This document shows positions 32,406 through 62,214 of a stretch of 64,000 nucleotides of DNA, in pieces; positions within the stretch are counted from its first letter, which is position 1, and each line of letters starts with the position of its first letter. The position numbers and the translations under genes were made by a program. The notes under the pieces are model-generated. The model had not been told where the DNA came from, made no database searches, and saw nothing but the letters and a program-made list of their open reading frames with translations. Source of the DNA: Amia ocellicauda (taxonomy: Eukaryota > Chordata > Actinopteri > Amiiformes > Amiidae); NCBI RefSeq assembly GCF_036373705.1, contig NC_089853.1, positions 5,132,905 to 5,196,904 on the forward strand, read 5' to 3'.

Positions 32406-34550
32406 GCGTAAGGTATCAGTGACAAATAATTTACTTCCATTACTTTATATCATTATTGTATTCAGAAAACTTTGATAATCATTAAAAAAAAACTGAAAAA
32501 GGGAAAGCTAAGTCTTAAGTTTCAAGAAGACGAAGTGTTTCTGCTGTTATTATTCACCTACCTCTTCTGTTCACATTTAGTAAAACATTTTCAACATGCT
32601 TGCGATTTGCAGGGATTCTTTTGCACATGATCTATTGGCATTCGCCATATTTTCTACACTAACTGCACAGATTAATATTGTGTTTGTTTAATGGTCTAAA
32701 CATTCATGTGTTTTGAAAAGTGTTATTTTCTTAAACTTGCTTAAAGTAACCACTTTAAACCATTAATTGTACATGATAATTTCAATTAAAGGAAATAAAT
32801 ATCACCTTGATCCAATGAACTGTACAACTCCTGCATCTTTATATTGAATTAATCAATGTGTTCATGATTAAGCCAACAATGCACCACGATCAGACAAGCT
32901 TTAAAACAATATACATCTGAATTACTGAGAAAAGAAGTCAATTAGTCTGTAGAGAAACCTGAAGCCCTTGCTGTTGTGAATTTGTGCTTCACTGGTTTCT
33001 CTATTAAGGCGCCATCCACTCTACTGCTTTTCAGAGTCTTAATAAAACCAGAAGTATGAAATACAATATAAATATTAAAGTGCTCATTAAATCTCTACCA
33101 AAAAAAAAAATCATATGGAACAGGATGCCATTCAGGTCTTCCGACACCTTGCAATGAAAACTCAAAGCGCAGCTGGGTTTCAAGGTTTATTGACACAAAG
33201 TTCTTTGTATTTTCTTAAGTTACCTACAATAGACTTGTATTTTACCTGGGGGGGGATTTATATCATCACTTTTTCACATGGGGAGCAGATGAGACAGGCA
33301 GGGCAATAATTACACCGACAGGGCATGGCTACGACACAAAACCCATCCCCGTGTTCGCATGACAACGCTGGTAAACGTATTAAAACAGTTAAAAACATGT
33401 CCGTTGATTTCCTTGGCTTCATATTTTAAAGAACGGATCCCTATCATTTGAATTACGTGAGGAAGAAAACGTTGAGGCCATTTAGATTTACAAGTTGCAA
33501 AGCCTCAACACTGATTTACTCCTAGATTATGTGCTTCTCATTCCTTCTACAAAACATCACACCTAAAACCCAAACAGTCTCTTTTCTACGGTAAGCCATC
33601 AATGTGCGTCAGGGTCCTTATTGTGAACCACTTCCCACAACTCCCAAAATATCCACAGGAGACCTGAAAATCATAACGATAAATGAACATGACACTGCAA
33701 ACAGCTGGCGGTTCATTCATGTACACGCAGTGAACGGTTAGGCTTGTGGTATTGCAGAAATTACAGATTGTAATGACCAGAGAACACCTCAAGGGGTCCG
33801 TTTCTGGTGTGAAAAATAAATAATGAAATATACTGACGCAGGTTATAATACGGGGGGCTCGTCACATACAGGGGTGGCTGTTCCACGGCCCAGGGCCCAC
33901 AGTAGGCACTGGTTAAAAGACCAGAATCGAACACGGCCCTCCCTGGGACCATACAATAGACAGAACGAGACAGAGACAGAGATCCGGCTTTCGACCGCAG
34001 CTCGTTTCAACGCCAGGGCATAGTGCAGACAGTGTTGTGACCGACCAGGGTTTACATCACTCGATCGGCTCTGCGTCACGTGGCACAGCCCGGCGCGGGA
34101 GACTCATGCAGACGGCGGTGGGGGAATCGGGCCGGCCTGTAAAAACCACAGTGAGCCTGTAAACCGCAGCACTACGCTTCCGAAATAGTCAAAACACACA
34201 GAATAAACATTCTTCCACGTCTTTGGCAAACTCGGACACTGCCCAGGGGGGGGGTGGGGGCAGTTTCGATATGGGACACTGAAGTTCAGTGAACAGGGTC
34301 GTTTCTCAACCTGGGCCGGACTGCGCCACCCGTGTACATGACAATTAAGCACCAGTAAATAAAACGAGACGGTTTCAGTCATCATGTCTCTCTCTCTCTA
34401 CGGCAAAATTAATATGCGTGTAAATGAGCCGCACACAAGGTTATAAAACTCATGCATCACACTGCGATTTATGGCTTTATGATGGAAGAGGTTTATGACA
34501 AAGCAGATGTATTGCACCAACGTTTTAAATAAATGTGTGAATAAAAGGCT
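32406..34550. other. Spacer between convergent esterase-like and arfgap2 3' ends
   Basis: AT-rich sequence with no coding exon that I can support. A minus-strand AATAAA at 33191-33186 would allow a long arfgap2 3' UTR. There is a G-rich run near 34246-34260. Confidence 0.45.
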
Positions 34551-34980
34551 TTTATTTTCATTGTTCAGTTCTTTTGTTCCTTTGAATCTGCGGTTAGAGA
34601 CCATTTTACAGTTAAAAATCAGGTCCTAGGATTTAATCAAAAAAATTCAGTGCTAATTCTTAATTTGTTCAGCTGTAAAAGGCTTTTTTTGTCTTGTATA
34701 TATTCTAGACAATATAAATATCCAATATTATCCAGTCAGAGACTAAAAACAACAAAAAGCAGCTTGAGAAACACGATCGCACAAAATGAGAGCCTTGAAC
34801 TAAAACACACATCGTCAGAGTTGTCAAGACGCTTCGGTGAGGGATTCCCGTTCGGGACCGAGCGGTACATTCATGCTGGAAAGATCTTCGGTTAAAAAAA
34901 CTAAACAAAAAATGGGTAATAAGAGGAGAGGAGGTTGAAATAACTTGGGATATAAATATTAACAGATTTTCAAATTTATT
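34551..34980 (-). terminator. arfgap2: Candidate arfgap2 polyadenylation signals
   Basis: On the minus strand AATAAA occurs at 34980-34975 and again at 34556-34551, about 0.3 and 0.75 kb past the arfgap2 stop. Which is used cannot be told from sequence. Confidence 0.35.
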
Positions 34981-35296
34981 ATATAGGTTTTTTAAATGGT
35001 GACCGTTTCATATAGAAAACAATACCGTTGAAGAACAGACGCACCACGGCTTGAATAAACTGTTAGTGATCAGATCTGAGAAACAACTATCTAGCAGTGC
35101 GATCCCCTGGAAAGAAAACTGAAATGTTTCCGGAAAAAAAAAATACTGTTTCAACACATCTCTCTACAGAGGCCGGGTGGGTAGACGGGGAAGGGGGCGC
35201 GAGGTTCCCCAGATCGCAGTCACGCTCCCCCCCCCGCTGCTCGCTCGTTTTAATGCAGGTACAGCAAGACACCCGGATCCGCGCGGGGGTCCGTCC

Positions 35297-41813
<6,517 letters not shown>

Positions 41814-41818
<5 letters not shown>

Positions 41819-41960
41819 CTTGCCACCTTTCCACACAACTCACTAGGAGAACTACGGGTAGCCGTGCGGGTCAAACCCCGGGACGGACGACTTCCGCGTT
41901 CAACCAGCGTGACGCGTGTTTCGCTTGCCGGTAGCCACGTAGGAGCTACAGCATGTCATG
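41814..41960 (-). promoter_or_regulatory. arfgap2: arfgap2 promoter region
   Basis: The start codon lies in AAGATGGCG, which is also a match to the core YY1 site often found just downstream of housekeeping transcription starts. An ETS-type GCGGAAGT lies at 41897-41890 on the gene strand, in a small CpG-enriched patch. No TATA box is visible. Confidence 0.5.
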
Positions 41961-42519
41961 TGCTTTTCTTCTATTTTAGATACATATTTACTGATAGTAT
42001 ACATTAAATATACACACAACTATACAGGTTAGCTGTGACTAAGTATTGTCAAGCTTTTGCTGGTTTAAAAACTGGATAGTATGCTATATTATAATGAAGC
42101 ATATTAGCATTAGATAAATCGAGCTGCATTTCTTGAAGATCGGGTTGTTTTATGATGATCAGTGCAGATTAAATCATGATGTCGGGCCTATCACAAGCAT
42201 TCACCCATACCATGCAACAATATGGTGACATTTTGTGTATTCCTTTATTTGCTCATGTATGAACTGTCCTATACTACACTCTTTCTCGTATAGGTCTTGT
42301 ATTTGCTTATGAAAGGAGTTACAATGTAAAAAGGTTAATTAAGTCTTGGGGGACATTGCCACTGTATGATCAGTTATAATAATACAAATTCAAACCACAT
42401 TTTGATTTGTGGAAAAACTAGTGTGGATAAATGTAGTATTAGTATTACACCGAGCTCATGCTCCTCACTGAGGATGTGTCAGATATTGGGTAGGGACAGG
42501 GGGGATCTCATTCACACAT

Positions 42520-42578
42520 TATATTATTATTATTATTATTATTATTATTAGTAGTAGTAGTAGTAGTAGTAGTAATAA
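42520..42578. repeat. Compound ATT then AGT microsatellite
   Basis: About ten ATT units change abruptly into about nine AGT units, suggesting a T-to-G change in one unit that then spread by slippage. Confidence 0.85.
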
Positions 42579-42801
42579 TGACATGAATATGTTAATTTGC
42601 AGACATTTATTCCATGTGAATTAGGGTAAATTACTTACTTTTAAGATATTGACTACTTTTGGAAAGTGCAGTTTAAGGACATGACTGCAATGATATTGAT
42701 AACCTGATGTCTCATTTAATGGTGTGTTAATGAAGTATAAACTTCCTGATTTTGTGTTGTGACTTCCTGTCCAAACAAGCCTTCAAAATTAATCAAATCT
42801 A

Positions 42802-43540
42802 AACTCAACAAAAATATAAACGGAACATGTAAAGTGTTGGTCCCGTGTTTCATGAGCTGAAAATGAAAGATCCCAGAAATGTTACACTTGCACTAAAAAC
42901 TTACTTCTCTAAAATTTTGTGCAGACATTTGTTGACATCCCTGTTAGTGAGCATTTATCCTCTGCCAAAATAATCCATCCACCTGGCAGGTGTGGCGTAT
43001 ATAGAAGCTGGTTAAACAGTACGGTCGTTACACAGGTGCACCTTGTGCTGGGGACAAGGCCACTGTGCAGGTTCGTCACAGGTTTTCTGGGAGTGTGCGA
43101 TTGGCCTGCTGACTGCAGGAATGTCCACCAGAGCTGTTGCCTGAGAACCTAATGCCCATTTCTCTACCATAAGCCGCCTACAACGTTGTTTTAGAGAATC
43201 TGGCAGAACGTCCAACCACAGACCACGTGTACCAGGCCAGCCCAGGACTCCACGTCCGACTTCTCCACCTGTGGGATCATCTGAGACCAGCCGCCAACTG
43301 AAGAACTGCACAGACGGTCAGAAAGCGTCTCGGAGAAACTCATCTGCTACTCGTCGTCCTCACCAGGGTCTGGACCCAACTGCAGCTCTGGTGGACATCC
43401 CTAGTCAGCAGCCAATCACACGCTCCCTCATAATTTGAGACTGGAAATCCATAGATTAGGGCTGACATCATTTATTTAAATTCCTTATATGAAATGTAAA
43501 TCAGTAAAATCTTTGAAATTGTTGTATGTTTTGTTCAGTG
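42802..43540 (+). mobile_element. Decayed, internally deleted Tc1-type DNA transposon
   Basis: Terminal inverted repeats are visible: the left end begins AACTCAACAAAAATATAAAC after a TA, and the right end is TTGTATGTTTTGTTCAGTG before TATA, so a TA target duplication fits (42800-42801 and 43541-43542). The left part carries the transposase N-terminal helix-turn-helix region in the plus frame (LLTAGMSTRAVA, then an in-frame stop, then HFSTISRLQR). The central catalytic DDE portion is missing. From about 43381 to 43431 the sequence is an inverted copy of about 43088-43138, after which the normal 3' end resumes. The element cannot encode a working transposase. Confidence 0.85.
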
Positions 43541-44887
43541 TATAAGAAGGGAATACTTCCACCCTGTCCATAATCAATTCAGAATCCTTTGAGTCTATCC
43601 CTAAATTTCAGTGAATCAGTCAAACAAAAGATTTAATCTTTTAAATCGTTTTGATAGACTAAAGAAAATCAAATTAATTGATTCAGGAAAATGTATGAAA
43701 CCGCTGATCACTAATTGAAATAATTCACACACATTTCTTGAAGCACTAAGTGGCGCTGCTGCTTAATAAATCGTGATCGGTTTAATTTGCACACCACAAC
43801 GTATGAACTTGTTTTTGTTACTAGAAACTAAAATGGTAAATCAGCCAATCAGACCTAAGTAATCCTTACCAAGACTACAATTAGTGTCTAAATAATTCAA
43901 CTTTTATATGGTTTCTGCGGAGGTGCTGAAACAAGATATTGCAACATCTGAAAACTGCAATACTGTTCCATTAGTATTTATATATTTCATAGCATAGATT
44001 ACCTTCCATGTTTTAAACAGAAGGCTCCCCATTTGTTTTAACCCAGAAAGGAAGATCTGAGCTACTGAACAAAATTAACTGGGAAAAAAACAAATCCAAA
44101 TAAATTATGCCAGTTTATATTAAATAACTAATATTAACTCAAACCACTGACAGTGGGTGTGTCATTCCTTAGTGTGAAAGTCCCCAACCCTGTAAATCAA
44201 CGACACATTCAAGTATTTGTAACATTATGCTTATTCTTTAATGATTTGTGCCAGACCACGAGACACCCCGAATACAAAAACCTCCTTTATCCACAGCGCA
44301 GGACGCCAAACACAGTCAAGTTAAATTTTTCTATAAATTCTCCCAACTTGGCAGCTTGGCGCGTTACAGCGAGGGTGTTTGGATAAAGGTCTTCTTTCTT
44401 GCCTTTGCCCAAGTCCTTACTTCAGCAGACCGGCAGCTTGAGGTTTACATTTTCTGAAAAGGTTTCCAATAATGATGAATGCAAACATTGAGTTGATCAT
44501 CAAAATGTGCAGTGGTACTTCTCCAAGCCCATAAATCAACACAACTCTGGCAGTCTTTTACACGGACTGTTCTTGCATATACTAGTCTACAAGTAATAAT
44601 GTCATGTTTAATAGAGATTTTAGGATCATGAGATTTAATAACACAAGCAACTGCAGCTCAGTCAGTATGTAGGTATACAAATATGTCAGGGTTATGAATT
44701 TATGGGTTAAATACAATGATTGTAATCTTAAGAATCGCAAATGTTGCCGTGATGTATTTCAGACAGTTTGTTGTGTCCTAGCAACTCCATTTAACCTGGA
44801 AAACTAGGAACAGGATTTGGTGCAGTCTAAACCAGTAACAAAATCGAATTCTCCAATTTGGCTACTGGAACTATACAATTAAAACAC

Positions 44888-45092
44888 TTTATTGAAGGCA
44901 AAGACAAAGAGCAGCCGACGATTTCCTTCTCTCTTCTCTCCCATGACTGTTCTGGTCCAAAGGAAGTAGGAAATAATTTAAGTCCCAGGTCTGTACTTAA
45001 TAACACAGAAGCCAAGTTGCATTGGCACTGGAAGATTATAATCCAAAGACAAGAAAAATTCTGAAAACCTGCTTAATTCTAATTTGTTTATT
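44888..45092 (-). terminator. pacsin3: Candidate pacsin3 polyadenylation signals
   Basis: Minus-strand AATAAA motifs lie at 45092-45087 and 44893-44888. They would give a pacsin3 3' UTR of about 1.5-1.7 kb. Confidence 0.35.
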
Positions 45093-45094
45093 TC

Positions 45095-45124
45095 ATACAT
45101 ATATATATATATATTTTTTTTTTT
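45095..45124. repeat. AT run followed by poly(T)
   Basis: A simple-sequence tract lies in the probable pacsin3 3' UTR region. Confidence 0.7.
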
Positions 45125-46560
45125 ACAAAGATTAGCTCAAAGGAGGTTACAGCAGGGCGGTGTATATTGCCAGGTTTACAGTAGGATGGAGACATCGGTG
45201 TGGCGACTTTAGCAGAAGCCCAACTCCTGCAAACACAGATCTGCGTATTCCCGTCAGATTTCAAAACGTTTCAGTGGATTAACCCTCTCAGGTCACGTAA
45301 CTCAAACTGCCCCATTTTAGTCCGTTTAGTGTTTAACCAACTGAATTAGTCAGTCACCTGGTTATACTGAGATCCTAAAGACAAATAAAGAAAATAATGC
45401 TTGGAAGCACAAATGAAACAAAAATACACAATTCAAGCAAACTAGAAGAGCCGGGCCAATGTATCCTGGTATTTGAAATACCCCACATACATCACAATCC
45501 TGTTTGCAGAATTATAAAAAGCACTGCGAATAACAAGCTATATGGGGGCTCCTTAGTTTTGTCTTTAAAAGCACAACTTGCTAAGAGTACAGTGATAAAT
45601 CCCTTCGAACCAATTCAAAACTACATGGGAATAAACCCACAACGCATATAAAAAGATCAAACTGGAATCTCTGTAAAAACAATAACAAAAGACCCCTTGG
45701 GGGCACCTGCCGATAAGGTGCCCAGTAAACACGCCTCGCTGGCTGCCTGCCAGCCAACCTCTCCTCTCTAATCCAAGGTTAATTATTTCACCAGCGTCTA
45801 ATCGCAGCACACCAGTCTCTCAATGTTTTTAAGCAAATCTATATTTCTATAAAATGTGTTAGGAAAAAAATAAATCATTAAAATAATCATTTACACATTT
45901 CTGCAAATCTTTAATAAGCCCCCCCTCACAAATTTGATGTAATGCTGAACAACCTGAAAATGAACGTTTTCTAAATCTGCCAATAAATAATCCTTTTTTA
46001 AATCAGCGTTTAAAAAAAACCTGCAGCTTATACTTTAAATAGGCACGAAATGTCAAGCTGGGACCTGTATATATATATATTAGATAAATATATATATAAA
46101 AGGTGGTATACATTACACGTGTGGTTTTGAATGATCTGGTAGCTAAGCTATCTGTGCTATGGATTCCCCCAGGGCTGTGTCCAGGCCTCCACACCCTGAA
46201 AGTGCCGGTGTAGTGTAGTGTAGAATGGGAAATATTCTGTATGGGAAAATGCATCGGTCCCAGCAGTACTGGGATCATCCCAAGGCACTGATCCTCGAAC
46301 CATCTCTAACAGAGAGCGAGGATCCACCCCAGCAGATAGGATTTCGTCCGCAAGGCATCCTCGTTGTGAACAGTAGTCTTGTCTTGTATAAAAAAATAAA
46401 ACCTATTTCACTTGAAATTCACAGAAAATCCTCCCCTCCGCCACACGGCCGGCACCGGGCGTCAGGGTTGGGCGTGGAGATGTTCTCAGCCTCTGGAGGA
46501 TCAATCATCCGCTCTTCAATTGACCTCCGTGTAAATGGCTCCAGACAAGGGGAACGGTCA

Positions 46561-56344
<9,784 letters not shown>

Positions 56345-56383
56345 CGTGGGGTCTTCCCCGCAGCACGGAATGTTGGCGGCTTT
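56345..56383 (-). other. pacsin3: 5' UTR part of pacsin3 first coding exon
   Basis: On the gene strand a TTTTCCAG acceptor lies just before 56383, so the exon with the start codon appears to be internal. The ATG context is CACGATGTC. At least one upstream non-coding exon is implied. Confidence 0.5.
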
Positions 56384-57808
56384 CTGGAAAACTAGGCGAC
56401 ACCGAAAAAAACATCACTGTGTGCGTCGACTGTGTCAACACTGCAGACATGAGTCACGCGGAGTCTGCGGCGCGGCTCACAACAGAGGCGTTGCCAGCGT
56501 TCTCATACGGTTATCAACGCGCTTTCCTCAGGAGTCGGGCTGTACAATTAGGCAGCAGAAGCACCGCAGAGGAAATGATCGAGAGCCTAGCACAGACATT
56601 ACCACTGCTCCGCCGGCTTTTTAACTTTGGTGGCCATTTGGTGTAGATTTTACTGAAGGAGTCCTGGCAATGTTTTAAAAAATAGTTTATTTACGAAGCA
56701 TCAGCACACTTTAATTGAATGTACAAAATGAAGATGGCAAAGATTATATAACTGCATCAAAGGTTACTTGCAGTGTTTTTGCCAACTTCAGAACATCAAG
56801 CCACTAGCTCATTAAAAGCAGACGACTTTATAGACCCTAGACTCACCTGGGGGACTGACATATCTGATCAGAACTTAGTGGGTCCTCCCCCAGTAATAAA
56901 TTACAAACTGCAGCCTTACATTTTTTTTGTATAAACATTTAAAACATATGTTTCTTTTCTAGGGCTCCAGCTGTTTCGTTTTCTTGTTGTGTCTTCTGCA
57001 ACTACAGCACTGCCATCCAGTTTTGTCCCACACACTTTGAGAGCTTTGACAGAGCACAACGTTCAAGGTTTTCCTGAGATATTGTGCTGAATTATCTCCA
57101 CATTATCAGTATCTAAACTCACCCAGAAAGCCTTGCTCCCTGCAGGAAAGCCAGTGCTCCCTTCTCAGCGCCTGTGACAAATGAAGGCTCGCTGACAGAG
57201 AAACGGGTCTGGACGCGTGGGTGGGGCGGCACGACAGCAAAGCTACAGGTACAGATATCCTCTCGTCAAGCCCACTTATAATATTCATTTAAAGTTTGAC
57301 AACACCGAGGCTGGCAGCTACACGCATGACTTACTGTGTGCGGAAACGTTTGATAGCCTGTGTAGCGTGTTCTACCTTCAAAATGTTTCCCCGCACAAAA
57401 ACTAAACGGTATACAAGATAATCCCTGGTGTCTGTTTTCCCGGGAACGAGCAGTGGAAACATTGTTTGCTACCATCTTTACAAACTAGCGTTGATTGAAT
57501 AAAGGCGAATCCCCTGACAGTCCAGTCCAGCAGAAGCCACCTTCGCCCCGTTACCTTATACACAGAATGTAAATAAACCCGATCCCCTGCGGCGTTTTAC
57601 TAATTCATTGTACTCCCTGTAGCACATGGCCACGGACACGAAATGTGACAGTCAGGTCTTTGTTCGTGCCTTTTCCTGCCACAGACGGAATAACTCTGGG
57701 AAGAGAGGGATATTTATTTTGTACAGGCTCTTTCTGCTTTATGGCTAGGTACTGGTGTTAAAGCAAATCACTCCCAACGATTATAAAACGATTAAGTGTG
57801 CTTATCAC

Positions 57809-57975
57809 CTTATTAGTCAGAGGCAAGTTAACCACTTTGAATGGACGTTGGAATTCCTTCTGATCCACAGGCTCCCCGCACAGCCCTTCCCTCTGGGCCT
57901 CCATGGGTAGAGACGTCAGCCCGGCTTCACATTCTTTTAGCGGTTCGAGACGATACAAATCCCAGGGCAGTGCTT
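57809..57975 (-). other. Protein-like open stretch with splice-like edges, unassigned
   Basis: Read on the minus strand after an ATACAG acceptor-like site, about 55 codons stay open up to a CAAT-free AATAAG/gtgata donor-like site. They include LPWDLYRLEPLKECEAGL and LCGEPVDQKEFQRPF. The residue mix looks more like protein than the surrounding sequence does. The acceptor lacks a good pyrimidine tract, and I recognise no family. It could be a chance open frame. Confidence 0.2.
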
Positions 57976-60900
57976 CTGTATTTTTAATGCACTACATGGC
58001 AATCTTTCATTAGGAGATCACATATCACTGAGGGCAGTTTCATTGGTCCAGATGAATAAGCCTTGAGCAAAGACACAGCTTCACACGTCAACACAGTGCA
58101 CAGTGTTGCAGGAAAGTATGTGGGGTAGGGCATTTCTCACAGACGTGCCAAGAAGGGGCCATCTAAAAATGACTCGCTTGACCTGCTTTTGCTAATTGAG
58201 TAGCTCAAACCTTCACCGAAGAGAGCGCACAGCATGGAAAGGGTGCCTGGAAACTAACCGTACAAGTAACATAACCCCCCACACAGGCAGCCAACCAACA
58301 GTTCACAAAAGGCTACGGGCTTCTAGGAGGAGTGCCGGGCACTTTTTCAGTGGTTTGGTTTGATGCTGAGTTACAGACTGAGAAAGCTTGAAATATGATG
58401 TCATGTCTAACGTGCAAAGCAAAATAAGCCCGTAAGAGATGTCTCAAACAAAATAGCAGGACTTACACTACAATACATCTCATAGAGGTGACATCACAGC
58501 TCTTGAGAGCAGGAGAAGGAAGGAAGGAATGAAGCACTGAATACCACTGGACAAACAGCCATGGCCTTCAGGCTTAGACTGTACTGAATGACCTTCACCT
58601 ATGCAGCAACAGGAATTGAACCTTTTTAAAAAAGGCATTTGCAGATCACAGGATGAACAGTACTCTGCCATCGTCAGGCCCGTGAGAAAGTGGGCGCGCC
58701 GTGTCATCGCCTGCCTCTTCCCACGAGGGAACCGTCTGGCAGCAGCTGCACCCTGCAGCCCAAACGCTTAGGAATTCAAGAAATGAAACCGAGAACAAAG
58801 AAACGGGGGAATTGTTTGAGAGTGAGGTATTTGTCTGTGGTGGAGACAAATCCTTAAAAACTAAGTGGGAATAGTAGGCATTTAGGTGTAATCTCCTCCA
58901 CTTAAAAAACAAAATGACAACAACAACAAAAACCCTGTAAAACTGGGTATTTACATTTTGCAGGCCAAGTAGTCAGGCAAGTACATTCCTGAGAATGGCA
59001 GTCACATGATGCGGTGCACGGGATGGTACTCAGACTTCATGGAACAAGACCCAACAGTGAATAACAAGCGAATAAGGTGTGTGACGCCTCCTACTCTTAC
59101 CTCTGAAAAAAAACGGGCGGAGATGCAATATTGAAAAACACAGGCATGGGATCGGCAATTACAGCGATCCTCTGGAAACCATTGACAAAGGGAAAGCAAG
59201 CAGCTTACAGTGGGATAGGTGTGTAGTCAGCAAAGTGTAATCCGGCACTGGAGGTTAGCCCGGTAGGGAGGCAGCTGCACCCAGGAGAGACGAGACACAA
59301 CTGGGTAGGTATGCTGCGCCAGGAGCAAAGTCAGGGTGTGCCCCAGGAACACTTACAGAACTTCCCTGCGCTTCCGACAGATTCAAACTTATCACTTGAT
59401 GAAATGATGATGCATGTCCATTTGTAAGGAAGAAAAAATAAAAGTAAAAGCATCTCACGACGTCCAAAACAGGTTTACAGACACATTAGGCTATTGGAGA
59501 TGCACACAATTACTTTTCTCTCTCTCCTACTATATCCTAATAGAAAACTGCAGCACTGGAAAATAAATCATTCATTATATCAGAGCAGAACAAAGTGTAC
59601 CCTTGAAAGCCACAAAATGAAAGACGAGACTAACCTTGACCGTCCCAGAGCGCAATTCAGATATTTACAGCGAATCCCATGTCACGGCAGTTTTCAGGTT
59701 GTCTTGGCCAAATAACACGCACCACACAGAGCTATAGAGCCCGACTGCTGGGGCTATCTGCTAGCGTGGGTCCCTGGCTACAGGCACACAAAGCTGTGGC
59801 TTTAAGGCAAGCTATTAACATCCTGTAGCCAGTCTAGACGCGGCAGGGAAATCCTCTTATTTAATGCTTACATCTTTACAGAAGCTCCCAAGGGCCCTTC
59901 CATTCCAGTTACCATCCACATCAACGAGATGAGAATGCCATCAATGGGTATTTCATTGTTAAATGAGCACCAAAAGCAGGCAAAGAAATTCTCAAAGCCA
60001 CGCAAAGAACAATTAGGTAGATTGTATAAATCTTCTGCCTGTGCAAATTAAAATGCAGGACAAATGTTTGAAAAAGACCCTTGAATCCTTAGTTCCCGGA
60101 GACAACAAAAGCCATTTAAAAAGGGACCGATAATGACCTGTTCTTGAGTAGGAGTGTGCTGGCAGGAACAGTGGTATATAAACTAACCAGAACTCTGAAT
60201 ATGAGGCCTATCGTTGCATCCGTTTGATTCTGGTTAGGATTTATTTTGCCGTGTTGTTTATATATTAAATAAAGCATGAACATGACTGTTTCCATTCAAT
60301 TTTCTTTAAAAATTAGGTCTAAAATCACCACAGAACATGGGACTGTACCTAGATTGCACCAGTACATACCCAGCTGTATAAATTAGTCATCGTATGTAAA
60401 TGTGATCGTGTAACGTTTTTAACTGCTAAGAAATATTAAAAAGTGTGACAAGCCCAGACGACATTACAGATTCTTTTGCGTGTGAAAGGGGTTCCAAGAA
60501 GAATGGAAAACATACCCCTACGCTCATAATCAAGCCAGTGTCTGACATTTCATTGACCAGGAGGGGAAAGTTGCGCTCACGGCTCATAACAATACAGTAC
60601 ACAGCATGGACTGTGTGTCAAATAGCAGCACATTTGAAAGTCATTATAGGACTATTACCAGTCTTAGATGTGGGTTTAAAAACAAGACTGGCGGGATGTG
60701 GATCTGGTTTATACAAAGCCATGCCCAGCGCGGCCACCAGCCAGGGAACCAGCGTATACTGGGATAAATTCAAATATAGACCACCAGTCACCACCACGAA
60801 CATTTATTGGAAAGCCAAAACAGGCTGCGAATGATTACCGAACCCCACAGCTAAAAGCTCAGACAGCTGCAGCAAGATCACAACCCAGCTCCCCCCTCTC

Positions 60901-61819
60901 GTCTGTCCCATGGCTGTGTCCAGTGCAGATGCCAAAAGATTGCATAATGGTGGTGGAAACTTATCGTCACAAACTCAGTCAGTGTAAACAAGACTTTGGA
61001 AAAATCATTTCTCTACTGACTCATCCGTTTAGCAAAACTAATGTTAAAAACGTGTCTTCTGCAGATACGTTTCCTTCGATTCATAAATAGATTAACTAAA
61101 ATTAGTTTGCTGCAAATTATAGGTGTTTTATTAATTCAATGTGGTTATATTGGTAGCATCATAACAAACATCTTTCTCCACATACCAAAAGCTCCCGTGA
61201 CTTTTCTTGGTGAAATTTACAATCAGACTAATGTAAGTACGCAATTACTTGAAAGTTTTAAGAGTAGTATTAATGATTGCATAGAGCGTACCTCTGAGGG
61301 CAGTGTTTACATTGCTGAGCACACGTTCAATGTAAACATGCCAGAGAAAAACCTGGAGCTTGACAGGGATCACATGGTTATCTTCTGGCTAGAACTGAGC
61401 AGCAATTGCAGATTTTATTTTTATAGAAAGGAATAAACGATTATGTATCTTACCCAAGACTCGCTGGGTGGAATATGAAGGAACATAATTTAATTGTAAA
61501 GTATTCTCGGGTTCTGATCCACAGGCTTGAGCTCGGAGCACTGGTCTGTACAATGTCTGTAGCAAAAACTTTAAAAGTTAAATTTCCTTTATCTCATGGG
61601 CAAAGAATCATTTTAGCTTTTGTCCTCTTTGGCCTGGATTGAAAGGTGGAAAACTACAAGATGACTTTGCAAGAATGTCAGACTTTGGTCTTAAAACACA
61701 CATTGAGAGATGCAGACCTGACACTTTGAAAACGTGGCAGTCAAGAGTAACGATTCACACGCTATTTTGAATGAATGACCCCTTTCGATGACCAGACTAA
61801 ACAATATTATGCAAGATAA

Positions 61820-61837
61820 TTTTTTTTTTTTTTTTAA
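61820..61837. repeat. Poly(T) tract
   Basis: An uninterrupted T run of about 18 bases. No target duplication or retroelement body could be tied to it. Confidence 0.7.
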
Positions 61838-62214
61838 AGTAAGCAGTCTTCCACCTTCCACGGAGCAGGAGAACCTTGGTCTCGGTTTTAGGCGGTGATC
61901 CCCCAGGATGTGCGTGCGTTTGCGTGTGGTTAACAGGTTTCCACTTTGTAAACACTTTGCTGCCAGCAACAGACACGGAGGTAACCTATACCGTCCCACG
62001 GCCAGCCGAGGAGAAACGATTGACCGTCCTCTCAAGATACAAGACGGCTGCATCTGAAAATTGTATTCAAAGCCTTTCCTCCCCTCTCTCTTCTGCACAG
62101 TGCAAAATCTAACAAACCTACAATACTTTCAGACATAAAACACCTAAATACATTAAAACTAGAAGGTAGTGAAGCAGTAGTAAATCTTGAAAGGGGTTCA
62201 ACAGTTCCACTTAC

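Larger units (their letters stand above)
41961..44880. other. Spacer between arfgap2 promoter and pacsin3 3' end
   Basis: Intergenic, with a compound ATT/AGT microsatellite (42520-42578) and a decayed Tc1 element (42802-43540). No coding exon of a host gene is supported. Confidence 0.6.

Noticed and set aside
43560..43820. Possible dispersed repeat containing AAGTGGCGCTGCTG
   Set aside because: The phrase resembles short fish repeats, but I could not find inverted ends or a target duplication, so no element is claimed.
61041..61436. 131-codon plus-strand frame
   Set aside because: There is no domain, the codon mix is AT-driven, and no flanking signals suggest a gene.
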